Shown here: piece by piece, positions 1 to 12,140 of the stretch
Layout: each line of letters starts with the position of its first letter
Position numbering within the stretch: the first letter of the stretch is position 1
From: Triplophysa rosa
Lineage: Eukaryota; Chordata; Actinopteri; Cypriniformes; Nemacheilidae
DNA length: 64,000 nucleotides
NCBI RefSeq assembly: GCF_024868665.1
Contig: NC_079901.1
Location: 4,347,273 to 4,411,272 of the forward strand
Direction of reading: 5' to 3'
Translations under genes and position numbers: made by a program
The notes under the pieces: generated by a model
What the model saw: only the letters and a program-made list of their open reading frames with translations
Told to the model about the DNA's origin: nothing
Databases searched by the model: none

Positions 1-261
1 AACATGTATGGAAAATGTGTCTATGTGTGTAGTGCTAAACTACTGAGAATGACTACAAAATATTACTACAAGACACAATCAACAAAATACTAATAACTGG
101 TAAAATTGTAGTCAATGTATGCTTTAATACAATTTTGAACAGAATAGCTATATGAAGCTAACCTTGGCCAGCCTGGAGGTTCAGGAGATAGTTCCAAACA
201 GCGCCATTCTTTTACAGTGACATAACATTTCTTATGAAGTAATACAAGTTTTTAGTCATAC

Positions 262-760
262 TGTAACGGTTTCAGCACCACCGGCCACGCCCCCCATGTC
301 GTCACCGCCAGCTCGCTTCACCCGTTCCCTCTCCCCGGAGTTCTGAACTCAGTTTCCCAGCATGCACCGCACATCCACCATTTTTGATTAGTCCACACCT
401 GCATCACATCATCAGGATTCTATTTAAGTTTGCACCTTTTTGTTCTTCCCTGTTCAGTCTTGTTGTCTTCACTGCAATTCTTACCCCGATAAGTATACTT
501 ACCTGTTTTTGGATATTCCTGTTTTTGAATACTTACCTGTTTTTGGATATTCCTGTTTTTGAATACTTACCTGTTTTTGGATATACCTGTTTTTGAATAC
601 TTACCTGTTTTTGGATATACCTGTTTTTGCATACTTACCTGTTTTTGGATATTCCTGTTTTTTGAATACTTACCTGTTTTTGGATATTCCTGTTTTTGAA
701 ATAAACTCCTTTTTCTTATCTACCTCTGTGGTGTGCTCTCCGTCTACCAGAACCCTGACA
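262..760 (+). mobile_element. Solo LTR of a retrovirus-like/gypsy-type element with 5-bp target duplication
   Basis: The block begins TGTAACGG and ends CCCTGACA, so it has the TG...CA boundaries of an LTR. It is bracketed by the direct repeat CATAC (257-261 and 761-765), a 5-bp target-site duplication. A TATA-like TATTTAAG lies near 421 and a polyadenylation signal AATAAA at 700-705, which orients it on the plus strand. Nothing coding lies inside or beside it, so it is best read as a solo LTR left by LTR-LTR recombination. The stretch between TATA and AATAAA contains a 34-bp minisatellite, annotated separately. The family is not identified; gypsy is a guess from the ends and TSD length. Confidence 0.85.
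496..700 (+). repeat. 34-bp minisatellite inside the solo LTR (about 6 units)
   Basis: About six head-to-tail units of 34 bp, each made of TACTTACCTG, a TTTTTGGATA segment and TTCCTGTTTTTGAA. Units differ by a few substitutions and one extra T. Short open frames through it give repeated Tyr-Leu-Phe-Leu-Asp peptides, but these are repeat artefacts rather than genes. The array ends directly in the LTR AATAAA. Confidence 0.9.
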
Positions 761-765
761 CATAC

Positions 766-3749
766 AGTCCATCCATTGCTATTGTACGGCTTTAACAATG
801 AACAGTTCAAACACCAAAAACAAGGCAGGTTCTCGCAATCTTGCCTTCTCAGTACAGCATGCTATATCACTTTCTCCTTTTCATTTCTCACCAGCATATA
901 AAAATCAGCCTCCTTCAGTAAACCAGGACTGTAGTTTTATTTTCAAGGACAGACTTTATTGTGATTGATTTACTTTATTGTGTCTAAAAGTTTTGTTTTG
1001 GGAAAGACAAACAGTCCAGCTACAGTACAACAGTCTGGCCTAAAATATTCAGCAGTGCTCTTCAAAAATAATAAGCACATGACCTCAGCATTTTCAGCTC
1101 AAATTAACCTTCATATTAATAAAGCTTGCTGGTCAAAAGGAAAGACTAATTCAGCAAAATATATTCTTGATATTTAACTTAAAGAGAATGGTCTTTATTT
1201 ACATGGAGTTGCTAAACATGGTCAATAATATGTTTTATTTCATAAGAACCCTCTCTAAACATAGCTTTCAGATCCACCCTGATGATGTCACTTACCATTT
1301 GCAGCCTTCACAGCGTCTCATACTTTCATAAATACACACTCACATGATGCTAATTTCACACTGTATTTTAAAACCTACTTGCCTACGCTTATTATTGCAG
1401 GATGTCAAATCATAATATCAGTTTTGCCTGCCAAAAACATGTAGCTGCTCTTTTTGAAAACCTTCTTTTTCCTAAAATGGAAACAGCTCTGCCCACCATC
1501 TATAACTGCCTTGACAAGCTTCCAAAAATATGCCAGTGGACAGAAATTAAACAATCATCTCCAACATTATGCAGGATGGTATTTCTCAAACAATGCAGCA
1601 GCCTGAGGTAGCATAAAGCTCTAAGGGACCAACCAGCACAGGGATGTGCTGAATTCATAGAAAGTGAATACGTTGGGAAGAAAATAATAAGAAAAAAAAT
1701 GTTTATTCGAAGTCCTAATGGCTTAAGACTGTTTGTGAAAACGCATTAGAGAATATGTTCCCTGCATCTCCTGCAGCTGCCTTTCAGGCTTTGGCACAAT
1801 GGCCAGGAAAGAAGTCACGACTAACACCACGGATATCAACCTCCCAGTAGTACGGCAGAGAATGCCATTAACAATATAAATTTATCAACTTCATTTTGTA
1901 AAAATGTGTCATTCTTGATCGGGCTGTTAATGTGAGATCTGATCTCCCCTGTGCAGTTTATTTTGGTATGAATGCACAATCCATTATCCTCTGAAGATTC
2001 TTAAGTAATAACCAGAACTATAGAACAAAAATTATACACATTGAATTTAACTTATTCACCGAATGCTTAGTTAGCTATAGTTTAGTAGTTTTTTTCTAAA
2101 CATTATTTGGTATACTGGTTCTTCCTAAATAGTTTTTTCAGTCTGTTACACTCCCAGATCATGCTGCTTTGTGTCGTTGTGGCTTCTTTGTGGTAGGAAA
2201 TGTATTTTTTGAATTTGTATCTTGCAAGCAGGGACATGGAACTGAGCGAATGCACATTATACAGGTCAAATTGATCAGCAGATACTACTTCTCCAGTCTG
2301 TTGCTTTCAGGGTTGAAGTATGACATTGTAGAAAGGCCACTCATACACAGACACAATTGATAGATGAGACATGGAGGGGACATGCCCATCTGGATATCCA
2401 TCTTCTTTCTTAGACTCTTCTGGCCTTGAGAGACTCTTTCGGAATATGGAAGTCTCTATTGCCAAAGTTATTTTTTTTACTGACATAGCCATCATACTAG
2501 ATACAATACACAGCCTTTTAAATGACTCTGGAAGATGCAACTGGAACAAAACAGGTGATACAAAACTGTGTAAGTTGACTCAAAGCTGAGGTGTTGAGCA
2601 GACTTGAACTGGGCATGTTTATGTAAAATATGTATCAGCCAGTGGACTATGGCTGTGCCGTCTAGCTTAGACTATACACGTGTTTTGTCATTATCAACAA
2701 AGGAAGCTTATATTTTATAAATGATAAAGTCTGGTGTGCCTCAAGTAATAATGAGGGGAAATAAGCATGTCTTTGAGAACAAGATGTAATTTATTAAGAT
2801 CTCTTTGATGACATGATTTGAAGCGTAGATGGGAGGGGTAGAACAGCATGTCATCCATTAGACAAGATCTGGACAGTCGATTCTCTGACAGACTCTTCAC
2901 AGGGGCTCTCTCACAAGAACGACAAAGAGATTACAAGATGAAAAACTCGCCGCTTGTCTGGCCACCCAGGCATGGATGCTGCTTAATGGGCTGTATTTGT
3001 ACTCAGAATAACTTTCTGTTATATTTTATACACAGACACGCAACCACATGCAACTCAATCAAGTATCATTCTGGTGAAACTGCGTCCAGCAATATTACAC
3101 ATTAAACTTTAACAACAATAAAGCTGTAGCTGTGTCCCAAATGACATACTATACATTATGCACTTAAACAATGCTCTATGTCTATAATGCAATTAGTCCA
3201 CACTAGCGTTTCAAGCGTTTTCCAAGTGCTGCCCAAACGTCCTGAAAACGTTTACATTCATGTATTGTGCATGAGTAAAACATAAGACGCATCACATTTG
3301 TAGTCTCCTTTTCATAGTCCACACTGTAACATGAAAACATAATTTCCAAATCTATCCACCTTAGAGAGTGTTTTCAAAAAGCTCTGTTTCTGTTGACAAA
3401 AAAGTTGTATCAGTATGGATGGAGGGCCACAACGGAGAGAAAAGAAAGCGTTTAAAAACAAAAACGTAAAGATGTGGATAGGGCCTGAGTGCACCAGTGC
3501 CCCTGGGAGATGTGATGTTAAAGGAATTAGACATCCAGACAAAAGACGATCCCTTTTCCTCACCTGGGGCTAAGCATGAGGACTCACTCAGAGCACACCA
3601 CTTGTAAGGAGAAAAATATGAAACTGTTGCGATAAAGGGACAGAAGGCAGAGCATGTGTGAACCGGACGTTGTTTATAGAAATTGGCTTTTGGTACATAT
3701 AATTTGACCTTTCTGATGATAACAGAGCGAGACTCCTGGAGTTTGCCAC
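766..3749. other. AT-rich non-coding stretch, probably intron
   Basis: No open frame here shows a recognisable domain or codon structure. The only structured part is a probable MITE at 3195-3485. Given the spon1 exons further right, this is most simply spon1 intron or gene-flanking DNA. Confidence 0.5.
3195..3485. mobile_element. Probable non-autonomous DNA element (MITE-like)
   Basis: One end reads AGTCCACACTAGCG and the other ends GTGGATAGGGCC, imperfect inverted ends. The interior has repeated AAACGTTTTCAAAA-type motifs on both strands (for example GCGTTTTCC near 3215 and AAAAACAAAAACG near 3458). I recall similar sequence as a common fish MITE, but boundaries and target duplication are not resolved. 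Confidence 0.4.
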
Positions 3750-4255
3750 TGTAGGAAACTTTTTCCTCGTCGAAGCAGAGACCAGGAGACGTTGGGATAT
3801 CTTTCATACAGAAGTTACTCTTTATTGAGGACTCACTGTGCGTCGCTGCAGTCATCCAAGTCTGACTATAAGTCAGCACAGTGGAGTTTTATACCTTTGA
3901 AGGGGGAGGGATACATAGAGGTAGAGATGATTTACACAAAGCATGCAAATGCAATACAGGAATCAGCCCGTTACCGGAATTGTCCCAGCCAAGGTCTCAT
4001 CAGCATAACAGTGTCATTCAAATGCATAGGTGCTAATCCAATCAGCCTGACAGTATTGCTCATACCTTCACATTATCATAGAGACAAAGGCACAACTGTG
4101 CCTTGAGCTTAGCATTCACCATTAACTTGGGACCCTGCCCAATGGTCAGGAAGTGCATAAAGACAAACGGGTAATGTCTCAGACACCTGGGCTGCCTGAC
4201 TTGATCTTCTTAGAATGTCATCATCTTTACCTCAAAATGTGAAACACAATGTACA
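3750..4255 (-). repeat. ERV 3' LTR
   Basis: 506 bp, TGT...ACA bounded. It matches 23805-24303 with roughly 15 substitutions and a 7-bp indel, so the LTRs are about 3% diverged by eye. On the minus strand a TATAAAA box lies at 3887-3893 and the AATAAA signal at 3821-3826, defining U3 (4255 down to about 3860), R and a short U5. No good polypurine tract is visible just inside the LTR at 4256-4280. Confidence 0.9.
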
Positions 4256-4891
4256 ACGTTCACAAGGAATTTCACCCAATGGACTAGAGGCTGGAGCATA
4301 ATTTTCCACGCACCAAGGAAAAGTCACTGGCAAGAGTAGATCTGTCATGAAAGGAGTAGCTGAAGTTAGGTTGCAGAATGGTAATCCAGGAATGCAACAC
4401 GGAGAAGCTGGAGGACTTGTGATGTTGTGACATGTACTCTTGTTGTATATTCCATTGGTATGAACTTTGAATAAGGTACACGTGTCACAGTTGGAGATGG
4501 GGTGTGCCACCCATGGGATTCCTGCTCCTACTGTAGGCGGGTGTTGCATGCAAACGTTCTTTCCAGCAAACAAAGCGTTTCTTGACATATTCATTAGCTC
4601 TAAGAATATGTTGTTTCTGGATTTTACACTTTGTGCGATGTCCATGATGATTACTAGTACGGCAATCTAGATCATGTTGATGGATGACTGAAGTTCCCGT
4701 ATGTGGTTCTCTGCATTGTGTATTATTTTTTCCTTTTTTTTCTTTTTTAGTGTTCTTTCAGAGGTTGTGGCTTCATATGCAGGGAGAAGGTCGGTGTGTA
4801 TGGGTCTCGGGACAGCCATCAAGTGGTATCTGCACAGAGTAAGAAAGAAAACAAAAGACGACTGGGCAGTATTTGTGGTAAAAGACTGCAA
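4232..4891 (-). pseudogene. env-like remnant of the ERV (surface subunit part only)
   Basis: Downstream of integrase and upstream of the 3' LTR, where env should be, two minus-strand open segments (4891-4667 and 4645-4232) are separated by a stop. The second is cysteine-rich (about 12 Cys in 137 codons) and has several N-glycosylation sequons (NMS, NKST, NITS, NLTS), as in a retroviral surface glycoprotein. The first begins with a hydrophobic stretch that could be a leader, then a Lys-rich run of the kind seen at a processing site. No fusion peptide, CX6CC motif or transmembrane subunit is visible, and the second segment runs into the LTR. The assignment rests mainly on position and composition; no specific env family is recognised. 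Confidence 0.45.
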
Positions 4892-5151
4892 ATACTAGAG
4901 TTGTATCCTTTGTTTGATCTGAGTCTGCTATTGTTGTTCCTTCTTTCCCTATTTCTTAATTCCTGCGACACCTAAAGAACAGTGAGGTAAGGATGGACTA
5001 GTGGATGGGGAAGGCCTATGAGGGAGTCTACACTGCAGGGTTGGCCCCCAAAGCCTGTTGCATTCGGTTCTTCCGTGGGCTCCTCACTGGTCCGCGTGTC
5101 CTATCCTATCCCTGTAGGTGGGGGAACAACTTTACAGTGTGACACATGAGT

Positions 5152-5831
5152 CTAGGTTTTCCTTCCCTGACACAACACTGCAGCTGCTGTAATCAACATC
5201 ACTTGATGTGGTCCATGCCACTTAGGTTCTAACGGCTTGTTTCTGAATGACTTTATCATGACCCATTGACCTGGGATGATTGTGTATCCACCTTCTGGTG
5301 GAGTCTGTAAACATGACTCAACTCTCTCTCTGGCACTCTGTACTGCCTTTGTGAGGTTTTCACAGTAAGTGATCAGGGCATCTGAGGCAATGTGTACGTC
5401 AGCATTTCTAAGATCAATCACACCTGGCATCTGCATCGGGCGTCCAGTAATAATCTCATGAGGGCTCAGTCCTACTGATCTGTTAGGTGATGCTCTCATG
5501 CTACACAGTACCATGGCAGCACTTCGACCGATGGTACTCCTTCCTGATGCATTTTGCTTAGCCTGGTTTTGATTGTTCTGTTTGCTCGTTCAACCTGTCC
5601 TGATGCTTGTGGCCTGTATGGGCAGTGAAGATTCCACTTAATCTTCAACATTTTAGACACCTCCTTGACTACCTGTCTTGTGAAGTGTGTACCTTGATCT
5701 GAGTCAATAAAATCTGGTAATCCCCATCTGGGAATGAAATCAGTGACAAGCCAGTTAGCAGTATGTGCAGCTGTAGCACGCCCTGTTGGATAAGCTTCTA
5801 TCCATTTCGAGAACTTGTCTATTTCTACCAA
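5152..5831 (-). pseudogene. ERV integrase, catalytic core and C-terminal domain, frameshifted
   Basis: Integrase inserts the cDNA into host DNA. Segment 5831-5496 carries the core: the first catalytic Asp in VEIDKFSKW, the second in DSDQGTHF and the catalytic Glu in PQASGQVERANRT, so the D,D-35-E triad can be read. A frameshift in the 5496-5514 overlap moves the frame to 5514-5152, which has the SPHEIITGRPM motif and the C-terminal PGQWVMIKSF / WHGPHQV segment typical of class I retroviral integrases. The N-terminal zinc-binding part lies upstream and is interrupted by DIRS A (CVTC is readable near 5960). The break before 5831 and the internal shift make it non-functional. Confidence 0.85.
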
Positions 5832-6075
5832 AACGTCAGTTTTCCCTTACAATGAGGCAATGATATGTAATCAACTTGCAGGTGACGAAATGGTCTTGGT
5901 GGAGCTGGGGTATGTGTTGCTGCTGTAGTTGCTGCTGGCACATCATTATTGTTCTGACATGTAACGCATATCTTGACTGTTTCAGTGGCTATCTTTCTGA
6001 ATTTTGGATTCCACCATTGACTTGAGAACGTCTTGGTTACGGATGTAACCTCAGTTCCCTGATGGAGGGAACGAG

Positions 6076-6229
6076 ACGTTGTGTCGAACCGACAGATGGG
6101 GTTCGCCCTTGAGAACCTATCAACTTCTGAGTAGTTTAGAAAAGGCCAATAAAATTGGCGAAAGAAATTTGCATGCTAAACTCCGCCCCCGGATATCCGG
6201 GTATAAAAGGGAGCCAGCGTGCTGCATTC
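6076..6229 (+). repeat. Left inverted terminal repeat of DIRS A with TATA-like promoter (antisense to its genes)
   Basis: This block matches the inverse of the right end (14806-14890). It contains AAAGGCCAAT and TATAAAAGGG at about 6202-6211, a CCAAT/TATA arrangement pointing plus-ward, antisense to the element's genes. It is interrupted at 6230 by a LINE and resumes at 7439 with CATTCACCTTTGG. Bidirectional transcription from the terminal repeats is known for DIRS-1. Confidence 0.75.
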
Positions 6230-7438
6230 AATTCAATTCAGTTCAATTCAATTTTATTTATAAAGTGCTTTTCACCAACACTGCACTGCTGTGGCGAGGA
6301 ACCCAAACTCCAATGATGAATAAATGGAGAAAAAAAAACCTTGGGAGAAACCAGGCTCAGCCGGGAGGGCCAGATCTCCTCTGACGTGTCATAGCTGCAC
6401 TCAGTGAACCCAACCAAAGCCACCGAGCAAACGTCAACGAAGAACACGAAGAGCCCACGAGCCATGACCCAGGAAGCCCCACCCGCCGAAATTCCGCCCA
6501 TTCCGCGATCAACAACAGACAACAGAGGAACAACCAGGGAAAAATAGTAATGGCATAATTAACTTTATTCCTCTGTTGTCCGACATCGACCACAAAACAA
6601 GACCAAACCAGACCAGACCCACACAGTCCCAACAAATGAAACGCCCCAAACCACAACCAACAAGCCCCCCCCCCACTCCCCACAAACACCCACCCAGCAA
6701 CCTCCAATCAAAGTCACTGAGTGCAGCTATAACTTCAAACTGCTGTCATGTGATGTAAGTTTAGCATTAAATACCAAGTATTGTAAATTTAGTATTAATG
6801 TGACAAGTAGTCCGTCTTTGCTCTTGGTTGGGGATGGAATTGTCTGAGCTGGGCTGGTCAGATGGTCGCTTTTCTCTTGGGTAGTGATGGAATTGCCTTG
6901 GATGGAGCTGGGATGGTCAGTCAGTCCGCAGGCTCTCGCAGGAGGATAGCACGGGATTTTCCGATGTAGCTAGCGTAATCTCTAGTTGGGGATGGGCATA
7001 TTACGTTCAACTGGGCCTGGCGGAATCTCTCCCTACCTCGGGATGGACATCCCGAGACGAGGGCAGAAAGAGAATAATTAGCGTAGCTGCTGTTCATTAA
7101 CTATGTATTAAGTGAATGCTTGGCTGAAAAGATGTGGCTTTAATCTAGATTTAAATAGGGAGAGTGTGTCTGACCCTCGAATAGTATTGGGAAGGCTATT
7201 CCAGAGTTTAGGTGCTACGTATGAGAAAGCTCTACCCCCTTTGGTGGATTTAGTTATTCTAGGTGTTATCAAAAGTCTGGAGTTTTGAGATCTTAGAGAG
7301 CGTGATGGGTTGTAATGTGGTAGAAGCTCTGTTATGTAGGTAGGGGCTAAACCGTTTAAGGCTTTATAAGTAATTAAAAGAACATTGAAGTCAATACGAT
7401 ACTTAATGGGTAACCAGTGAAGGGTTGATAACATTGGG
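6230..7438 (-). mobile_element. 5'-truncated L2-like LINE in DIRS A, with 6-bp TSD
   Basis: A minus-strand LINE 3' end. Codons 7438-7108 encode the extreme C-terminus of an L2/CR1-group ORF2: HWLPIKYRIDF, YKALNGLAP, PSRSLRS, WNSLP and a terminal LFKSRLKPHLF motif. About 870 bp of 3' UTR follow, ending in ATTTATAAATAAA-like sequence and degenerate ATTGA repeats (6230-6255 read on minus), the tail typical of this clade. GCATTC at 6224-6229 and at 7439-7444 is the target duplication. It lacks the endonuclease and RT palm, as expected for a 5'-truncated insertion, and postdates DIRS A. Confidence 0.85.
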
Positions 7439-7517
7439 GCATTCATTCACCTTTGGGCTGAGGAGCCTGAGACCTCTCATGACTGCTGCAGTGGGCGGCA
7501 CGCATTGCGGCATGAAG

Positions 7518-7626
7518 GACACAACGTCTCGTTCCCTCCATCAGGGAACTGAGGTTACATCCGTAACCAAGACGTTCCCTTTCTGTCGGTCTCTCGACAT
7601 TGTGTCGAACCGACAGATGGGGTTCC
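7518..7626. repeat. Internal complementary region (ICR) of DIRS A
   Basis: The first half is the reverse complement of the element's left terminus (GACACAACGTCTCG ... AACCAAGAC). It is joined through GTT to a copy of the right terminus (CCCTTTCTGTCGG ... GGGGTTC). This is the DIRS hallmark: an internal copy complementary to both ends, thought to template completion of the ends during circle formation. Confidence 0.8.
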
Positions 7627-8237
7627 TATGGAAAACGTCACGGCGCTGTGCCGCGTCACAATCTCTAGCGAAGCGACGGTGTCTGGCCTGGGCGTGTCAG
7701 ACGTGAGCACTACCGCGGAATTGTAACCTACCAGTGGATAGGTAGGGGTCCCAGAGCTTTTGGAAAGGTGGGAAGCCCCTGCCTTCGGCCCTCACAGGCG
7801 GCGGCCTTGTTTCTCTAACAGTGAGAAGCCACCCGGTACCGTAAGGCCACTCGGTAAGTGCTACTTCCTCAAATAGGGGAAGCACTACAGAAACCACTTC
7901 TTATTGTAGGGAGGAGTTTAGTAGAGATACCAACATGGTCTCGCCGTTTAGGGGAGAACTCAAGGGAGAAATGTGCGGACTGAAGGAGTTAGCCACAAGC
8001 TGGAGGTCCACCTAGGGGAGGTCATGGGTTACAAAGGTGGGAACCAATAATGAGGATACATCAGACGGAACCGCCCAATTGGGGGGGGTTACAACGTCCG
8101 GTAGCACAGTTGGCTCAGGTGGCTCAGTTGGTGCCTGGCCTAAGGGCAGGGCTTCTCTGGCCAGCCCGCCCGCAGGAGGTACTAGCTTAGTGATGGATGG
8201 AATGCCTGTTCTTATCCCAGTGGGGGAAGAAGGGAGG
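7627..8237 (-). other. DIRS A 3' region between ICR and recombinase
   Basis: About 600 bp with no supported gene. Equivalent stretches occur in copies B (18630-19440), D (48576-49262) and F (61386-62130), all including AGGCGGCGGCC or a variant followed by a TCTCTAA segment. It is conserved element sequence downstream of the recombinase gene. Confidence 0.6.
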
Positions 8238-8927
8238 CTAAAATAGGAAGGGGGAAGGTGCTTTCGCAGGTGTACGCCCTACCGGCTGCCGGTCCTCCAT
8301 GTTGCCAGACAGGACGCGGGCTGATACCGGTTCTACGCGGAGGTTGTAGAACCTTGCGAAAATGTTGGACGTAGCCCAACCCGCAGCTCTACAGATGTCT
8401 GCCAGAGAGGCGCCCTGAGCCAGTGCCCACGAGTAGGCTATACCCCGGGTGGAGTGAGCTCTCAATGCCAGTGGGCACGGGAGATATTGGGACCGGTACG
8501 CCGTCGTGACGGCGTCCACAATCCAGTGCGCCAATCTTTGTTTGGAGACAGTCCTCCCCTTCTGTTGACCTCCAAAACAGACAAAGAGCTGATCAGAGCT
8601 CCTGAAGCTCTGTGTGCGGTCTAAGTAAAGGCGCAATGTGCGTACTGGACACAACACGGATGGGGTTGGGTCTTCCTCCCCAGTGGGGAGCGCCTGTAAG
8701 TTCACCACCTGGTGTCTAGGGTGAGTGGTGGGAACTTTGGGCACGTAGCCGGGCCGGGGTCTCAGGATAGCGTGAGAATCACCGGGCCCAAGTTCTAGGC
8801 AATCTGTGGACACGGAGAATGCTTGTAGGTCTGCTACACTCTTGAGCGTCATCCGGAGAGCCGTCTTCATCATGAGGTGAGAAAGAGGGGCTCGAAGGGG
8901 GGCCTCTTGAGGATCCCGTCCAGACAT
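8238..8927 (-). pseudogene. DIRS A tyrosine recombinase, N-terminally deleted
   Basis: The 229-codon frame covers the recombinase catalytic domain. The HxxR box is HSTRG, followed by the conserved Trp in GWATSN and the nucleophile Tyr in FARFYNL. The first catalytic Arg, expected in the KRVADL-type helix, is Ser here (LKSVADL). The N-terminal DNA-binding half is missing: sequence jumps from the post-RNase H region (near 8900-8940) into the catalytic domain, unlike copy D. This enzyme would normally insert the DIRS circle without a DDE integrase. The deletion and lost Arg argue it is dead. Confidence 0.85.
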
Positions 8928-10665
8928 GGAAGTTCCAGAGGTCTGGCCTGGGATGCCATAACGTGCCCTTCCCCTGGGATAGCAGGGGATCGGCCAGGGG
9001 GGGAGTTGTCGTCAAGAGCATAAGCTCCGAGAACCAAGTCCGGTTGGGCCAGTACGGCACAACTAGTAACACTTGATGCTCCTCTTCCTTGACCTTGCAC
9101 AAGGTCTGTGCAATGAGGCTCACTGGGGGGAAGGCGTACTTCCGCTTGTCCCACGGCCAGCTGTGCGCTAGAGCATCCGTGCTGAGGGGGGCTTCGGACA
9201 GGGAGCATTATAGCGGGTAATGGGTGGTGTCCAGGGGGGTGAACAGGTCTACCTGAGCCCGCCCGAACTGTATCCAATGAGCTGGACTGTGCGGGGGTGG
9301 AGTCGCCACTCTCCGCGAGGCGTCAACTGATGAGAGAGCGCGTCGGCTGTCTGGTTCAGGTCACCTGGGATATGTGTGGCTCACAGGGAGCGGATCACCT
9401 ACTGACTCCACAGGAGGAGGTGTCGGACGAGTCGTGTTAAATGCCATGTGCGAATGCCAACCTGTGGTTGATATACGCTATGGCAGTTGTGCTGTCCGAC
9501 TGGACCAGCACGTGCTTGTCCTGCATGAGAGGTTGTAGCCTCTTCAGTGCAAGAAGCACAGCCAACGACTCTAGGCAGTTGATATGCCAGCGCAGGTGGG
9601 GGCCCGTCCATCGCCCCAACACTGCGTGCCCATTGCACACTACACCCCAACCCTGCAGGGAGGCGTCTGTCGTCACCACGACGTGCCTCATATTCTGCCC
9701 GAGAGGGACCCCTGTCCGTAACAAGGTCAATGAAGACCAAGTGGTTAGGGTGCGTTGGCAGAGAGGTGTAATGACCAAACGCCTGCTGCCGGTGTGCCAC
9801 GCTCTCCAGGGAATTCAACTCTGTAGCCAGGGTTGGAGCGGTCTCATGTGCATCAACCCGAGGGGTATCACCCCGCCGAGGATGCTATGTGTCCCAGGAG
9901 TCTCTGAAATTGTTTCAGGGGGACAGCTGATTGCTTGAAATGTTTCAGGCAGTTCAACACTGACTGAGCGCTTTCTGTAGTCAGTCGCGCCGTAATGGAG
10001 ACAGAGATGAGTTCCATACCGAGAAAGAGGATGCTCTGCACAGGGGAGAGCTTGCTCTTTCCTCGGTTGACCTGTGGTCCCAATCGATCTAGGTCCCGGA
10101 GCACTAGGTCCCTGTTTGTACACAACAGATCTCGCGAGTGTGCCAAGATGAGCCAGTCGTCGAGATAGTTTAGTACCCGAACACCTCTCTCCCTGAGGGA
10201 GAGTGAGGGCGGCTTCCATGATCTTCGTGAAGACTCGTGGGGACAGGGACAGACCGAAAGGGAGGACTCTGTACTGATACCCTCGAAAGCGCCCGACCCT
10301 CGAAAGCGAACCGTAGGAACGGGCGATGACGAGGGAGAAACGAGACATGAAAGTCAGGTCGATTGCCATGAACCAATCTTGACATCTGATAGACGCCAGG
10401 ATGCGCTTCTGCATGAGCATCCTGAACAGCAGCTTGAGTAGGTGCCTGTTCAGGGTATGCAGATCTAGCAACCCCCACCTTTTTGGGGGAAGATGAAGTA
10501 TGGGCTGTAAAACCCGTTGAACATCTCGGCTAGAGGGATGAGCATGATCACTTCCTTCGCCAGAGGTGTGGAGACCTCAGCCTGAAGCACGGGAGCATCC
10601 TTGCCTCTGACTGAGGTTGAGAGGATGCCCCGAAACTTGGGAGGGCGTCTGGCGAGTTGGATCAT
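8780..10665 (-). pseudogene. DIRS A reverse transcriptase / RNase H, multiply frameshifted
   Basis: Minus-strand segments in several frames together cover a DIRS RT-RH. Near the start FYSPYFIFPQK can be read, then LHTLNRHLLK and the palm motif (QDWFMAIDL). Next come FGLSLSPRVFTKIMEAA and an RH with TTDASLQGWG, CLESLAVLLALK and SDSTTAIAYINH. The distal part is PVSL-type sequence with REEEHQVLLVVPYWP (about 9123-9060). Frame changes occur near 10470, 10150, 9820, 9440 and 9280. No uninterrupted catalytic frame remains. Normal role: copying element RNA into DNA and degrading the RNA strand. Confidence 0.8.
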
Positions 10666-10920
10666 GTAGCCGAGATTGATCGTATCCCGTAGCCACCGTG
10701 ACAGTTTGGGAAGCTCTTGTCAGGCTCCCTGGGACCAAGACAGGGGGGCTACGGGTACGATCTGCTTCATCGACCTCGGGGGTGGTTCGATGGCTGGCAG
10801 TGCGGATCCCTCGCCGTGGGTAAGGCCTCGGGGAGGAGATTGGCTCTGCTGACTTACCTGCCTGGCGATGATGTAGCACAACGCACCGTCGACTGAGAGT
10901 TCTGAGGGCTGCAGATTATC

Positions 10921-10955
10921 CTCGACATTGGGTCTCGCCGTGACGCAACGTCGAG
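10921..10955. repeat. Conserved hairpin in the DIRS gag-RT spacer (copy A)
   Basis: CTCGACATTG and CAACGTCGAG are inverted arms (9 of 10 pairs) around a 15-nt loop. The same hairpin is found at the same place in copies B (twice), D and E. Its consensus arm CTCGACGTTG also occurs in the right terminal repeat. Function unknown. Confidence 0.6.
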
Positions 10956-12140
10956 TTGCCAAACACCGTCGTGTAGACAACATCCGACCGTTTTCAATTT
11001 ATAGCAATAAACAATGAGGTGTCATGCAAATTGCAAGTCCAGTACGGTGTACCACAGGGCTCAGTCTTAGGGCCTCTACTCTTCGCATTATACATGCTAC
11101 CTCTAGGAGATATAATAAAGCGACACGGAGTTAGCTTTCACTGTTATGCTGATGATACTCAAATTTATATTTCCTCGAAGCCTCATGAAACACAGCAGTT
11201 CCATCGAATAATGGAATGCATAGTCGATATAAACTGGATGAGTAACAACTTTTTATTACTGAACTCGGACTGTTACTTATTGGACCGAAAACTGCTATAA
11301 GTAACAACCAAGAATACTGCTTAACTATTGATGGATGTTCCATAAAACCCTCGTCGTCAGCAAATAATCTTGGCGTTCTATTCGATAGAAGTCTGTCATT
11401 TGAGAGCCACGTCACCAACACCAGTAAAATTGCGTTTTTCCATCTTAAGAATATATCCAAACTACGTCATATGCTGTCAATGTCAGATGCAGAGAAGTTA
11501 AATCATGCATTCATGACATCAAGACTAGATTACTGTAATGCACTGTTAGGTGGTTGCCCTGCAGGCTTATTACAAAAACTCCAACTGGTCCAAAACGCGG
11601 CAGCTCGAGTTCTTACACGTACAAAAAAGTATGAACATATTAGCCCGGTTCTGTCAACCTTGCACTGGTTACCTATAAAGCATCACGTTAACTTTAAAAT
11701 CTTGCTCATTACCTATAAAGCCCTACATGGTTTAGCTCCTCAATACTAGAATGAACTCCTTTTGTATTACAGTCCTTCACGTGCATTACGCTCTCAGGCG
11801 TCCTGTCAGTTGGTAATACCTAGAATTTCAAAATCAAGTGCAGGTGGTAGATCCTTTTCCTATCTAGCTCCAAAACTTTGGAATAGTCTTCCCTGCACTG
11901 TCCAGGAGGCAGACACACTCTGTCAGTTTAAATCTAGACTAAAGACTCATCTTTTTAATCTTGCATACACTACACTTCCATAATATAAATCCTCTGAGGG
12001 TTTAGGTTGCATTAGTTAGATCAACCGGAACCAGCAACACAACTGATGTACATGTTGCATCAAAGAGTGCAGAACAGTACTCTACTCTCAGCCAGTCTTG
12101 TCTCATTGTTCCAAGGTTACCACAGTGAGCAGGATGCAGT

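Noticed and set aside
384..901. Two Phe/Leu/Tyr-rich repetitive peptides near the left edge
   Set aside because: They follow the 34-bp tandem array inside the solo LTR; no start context or homologue.
4701..4898. Plus-strand frame with Phe-rich start opposite the env-like region
   Set aside because: It is the complement of the Lys-rich run in the env-like remnant.
9441..9938. Plus-strand 165-codon frame over DIRS A
   Set aside because: It is the antisense shadow of the RNase H/RT gene; similar antisense frames occur in D and C at the homologous place because of GC-rich codon use.
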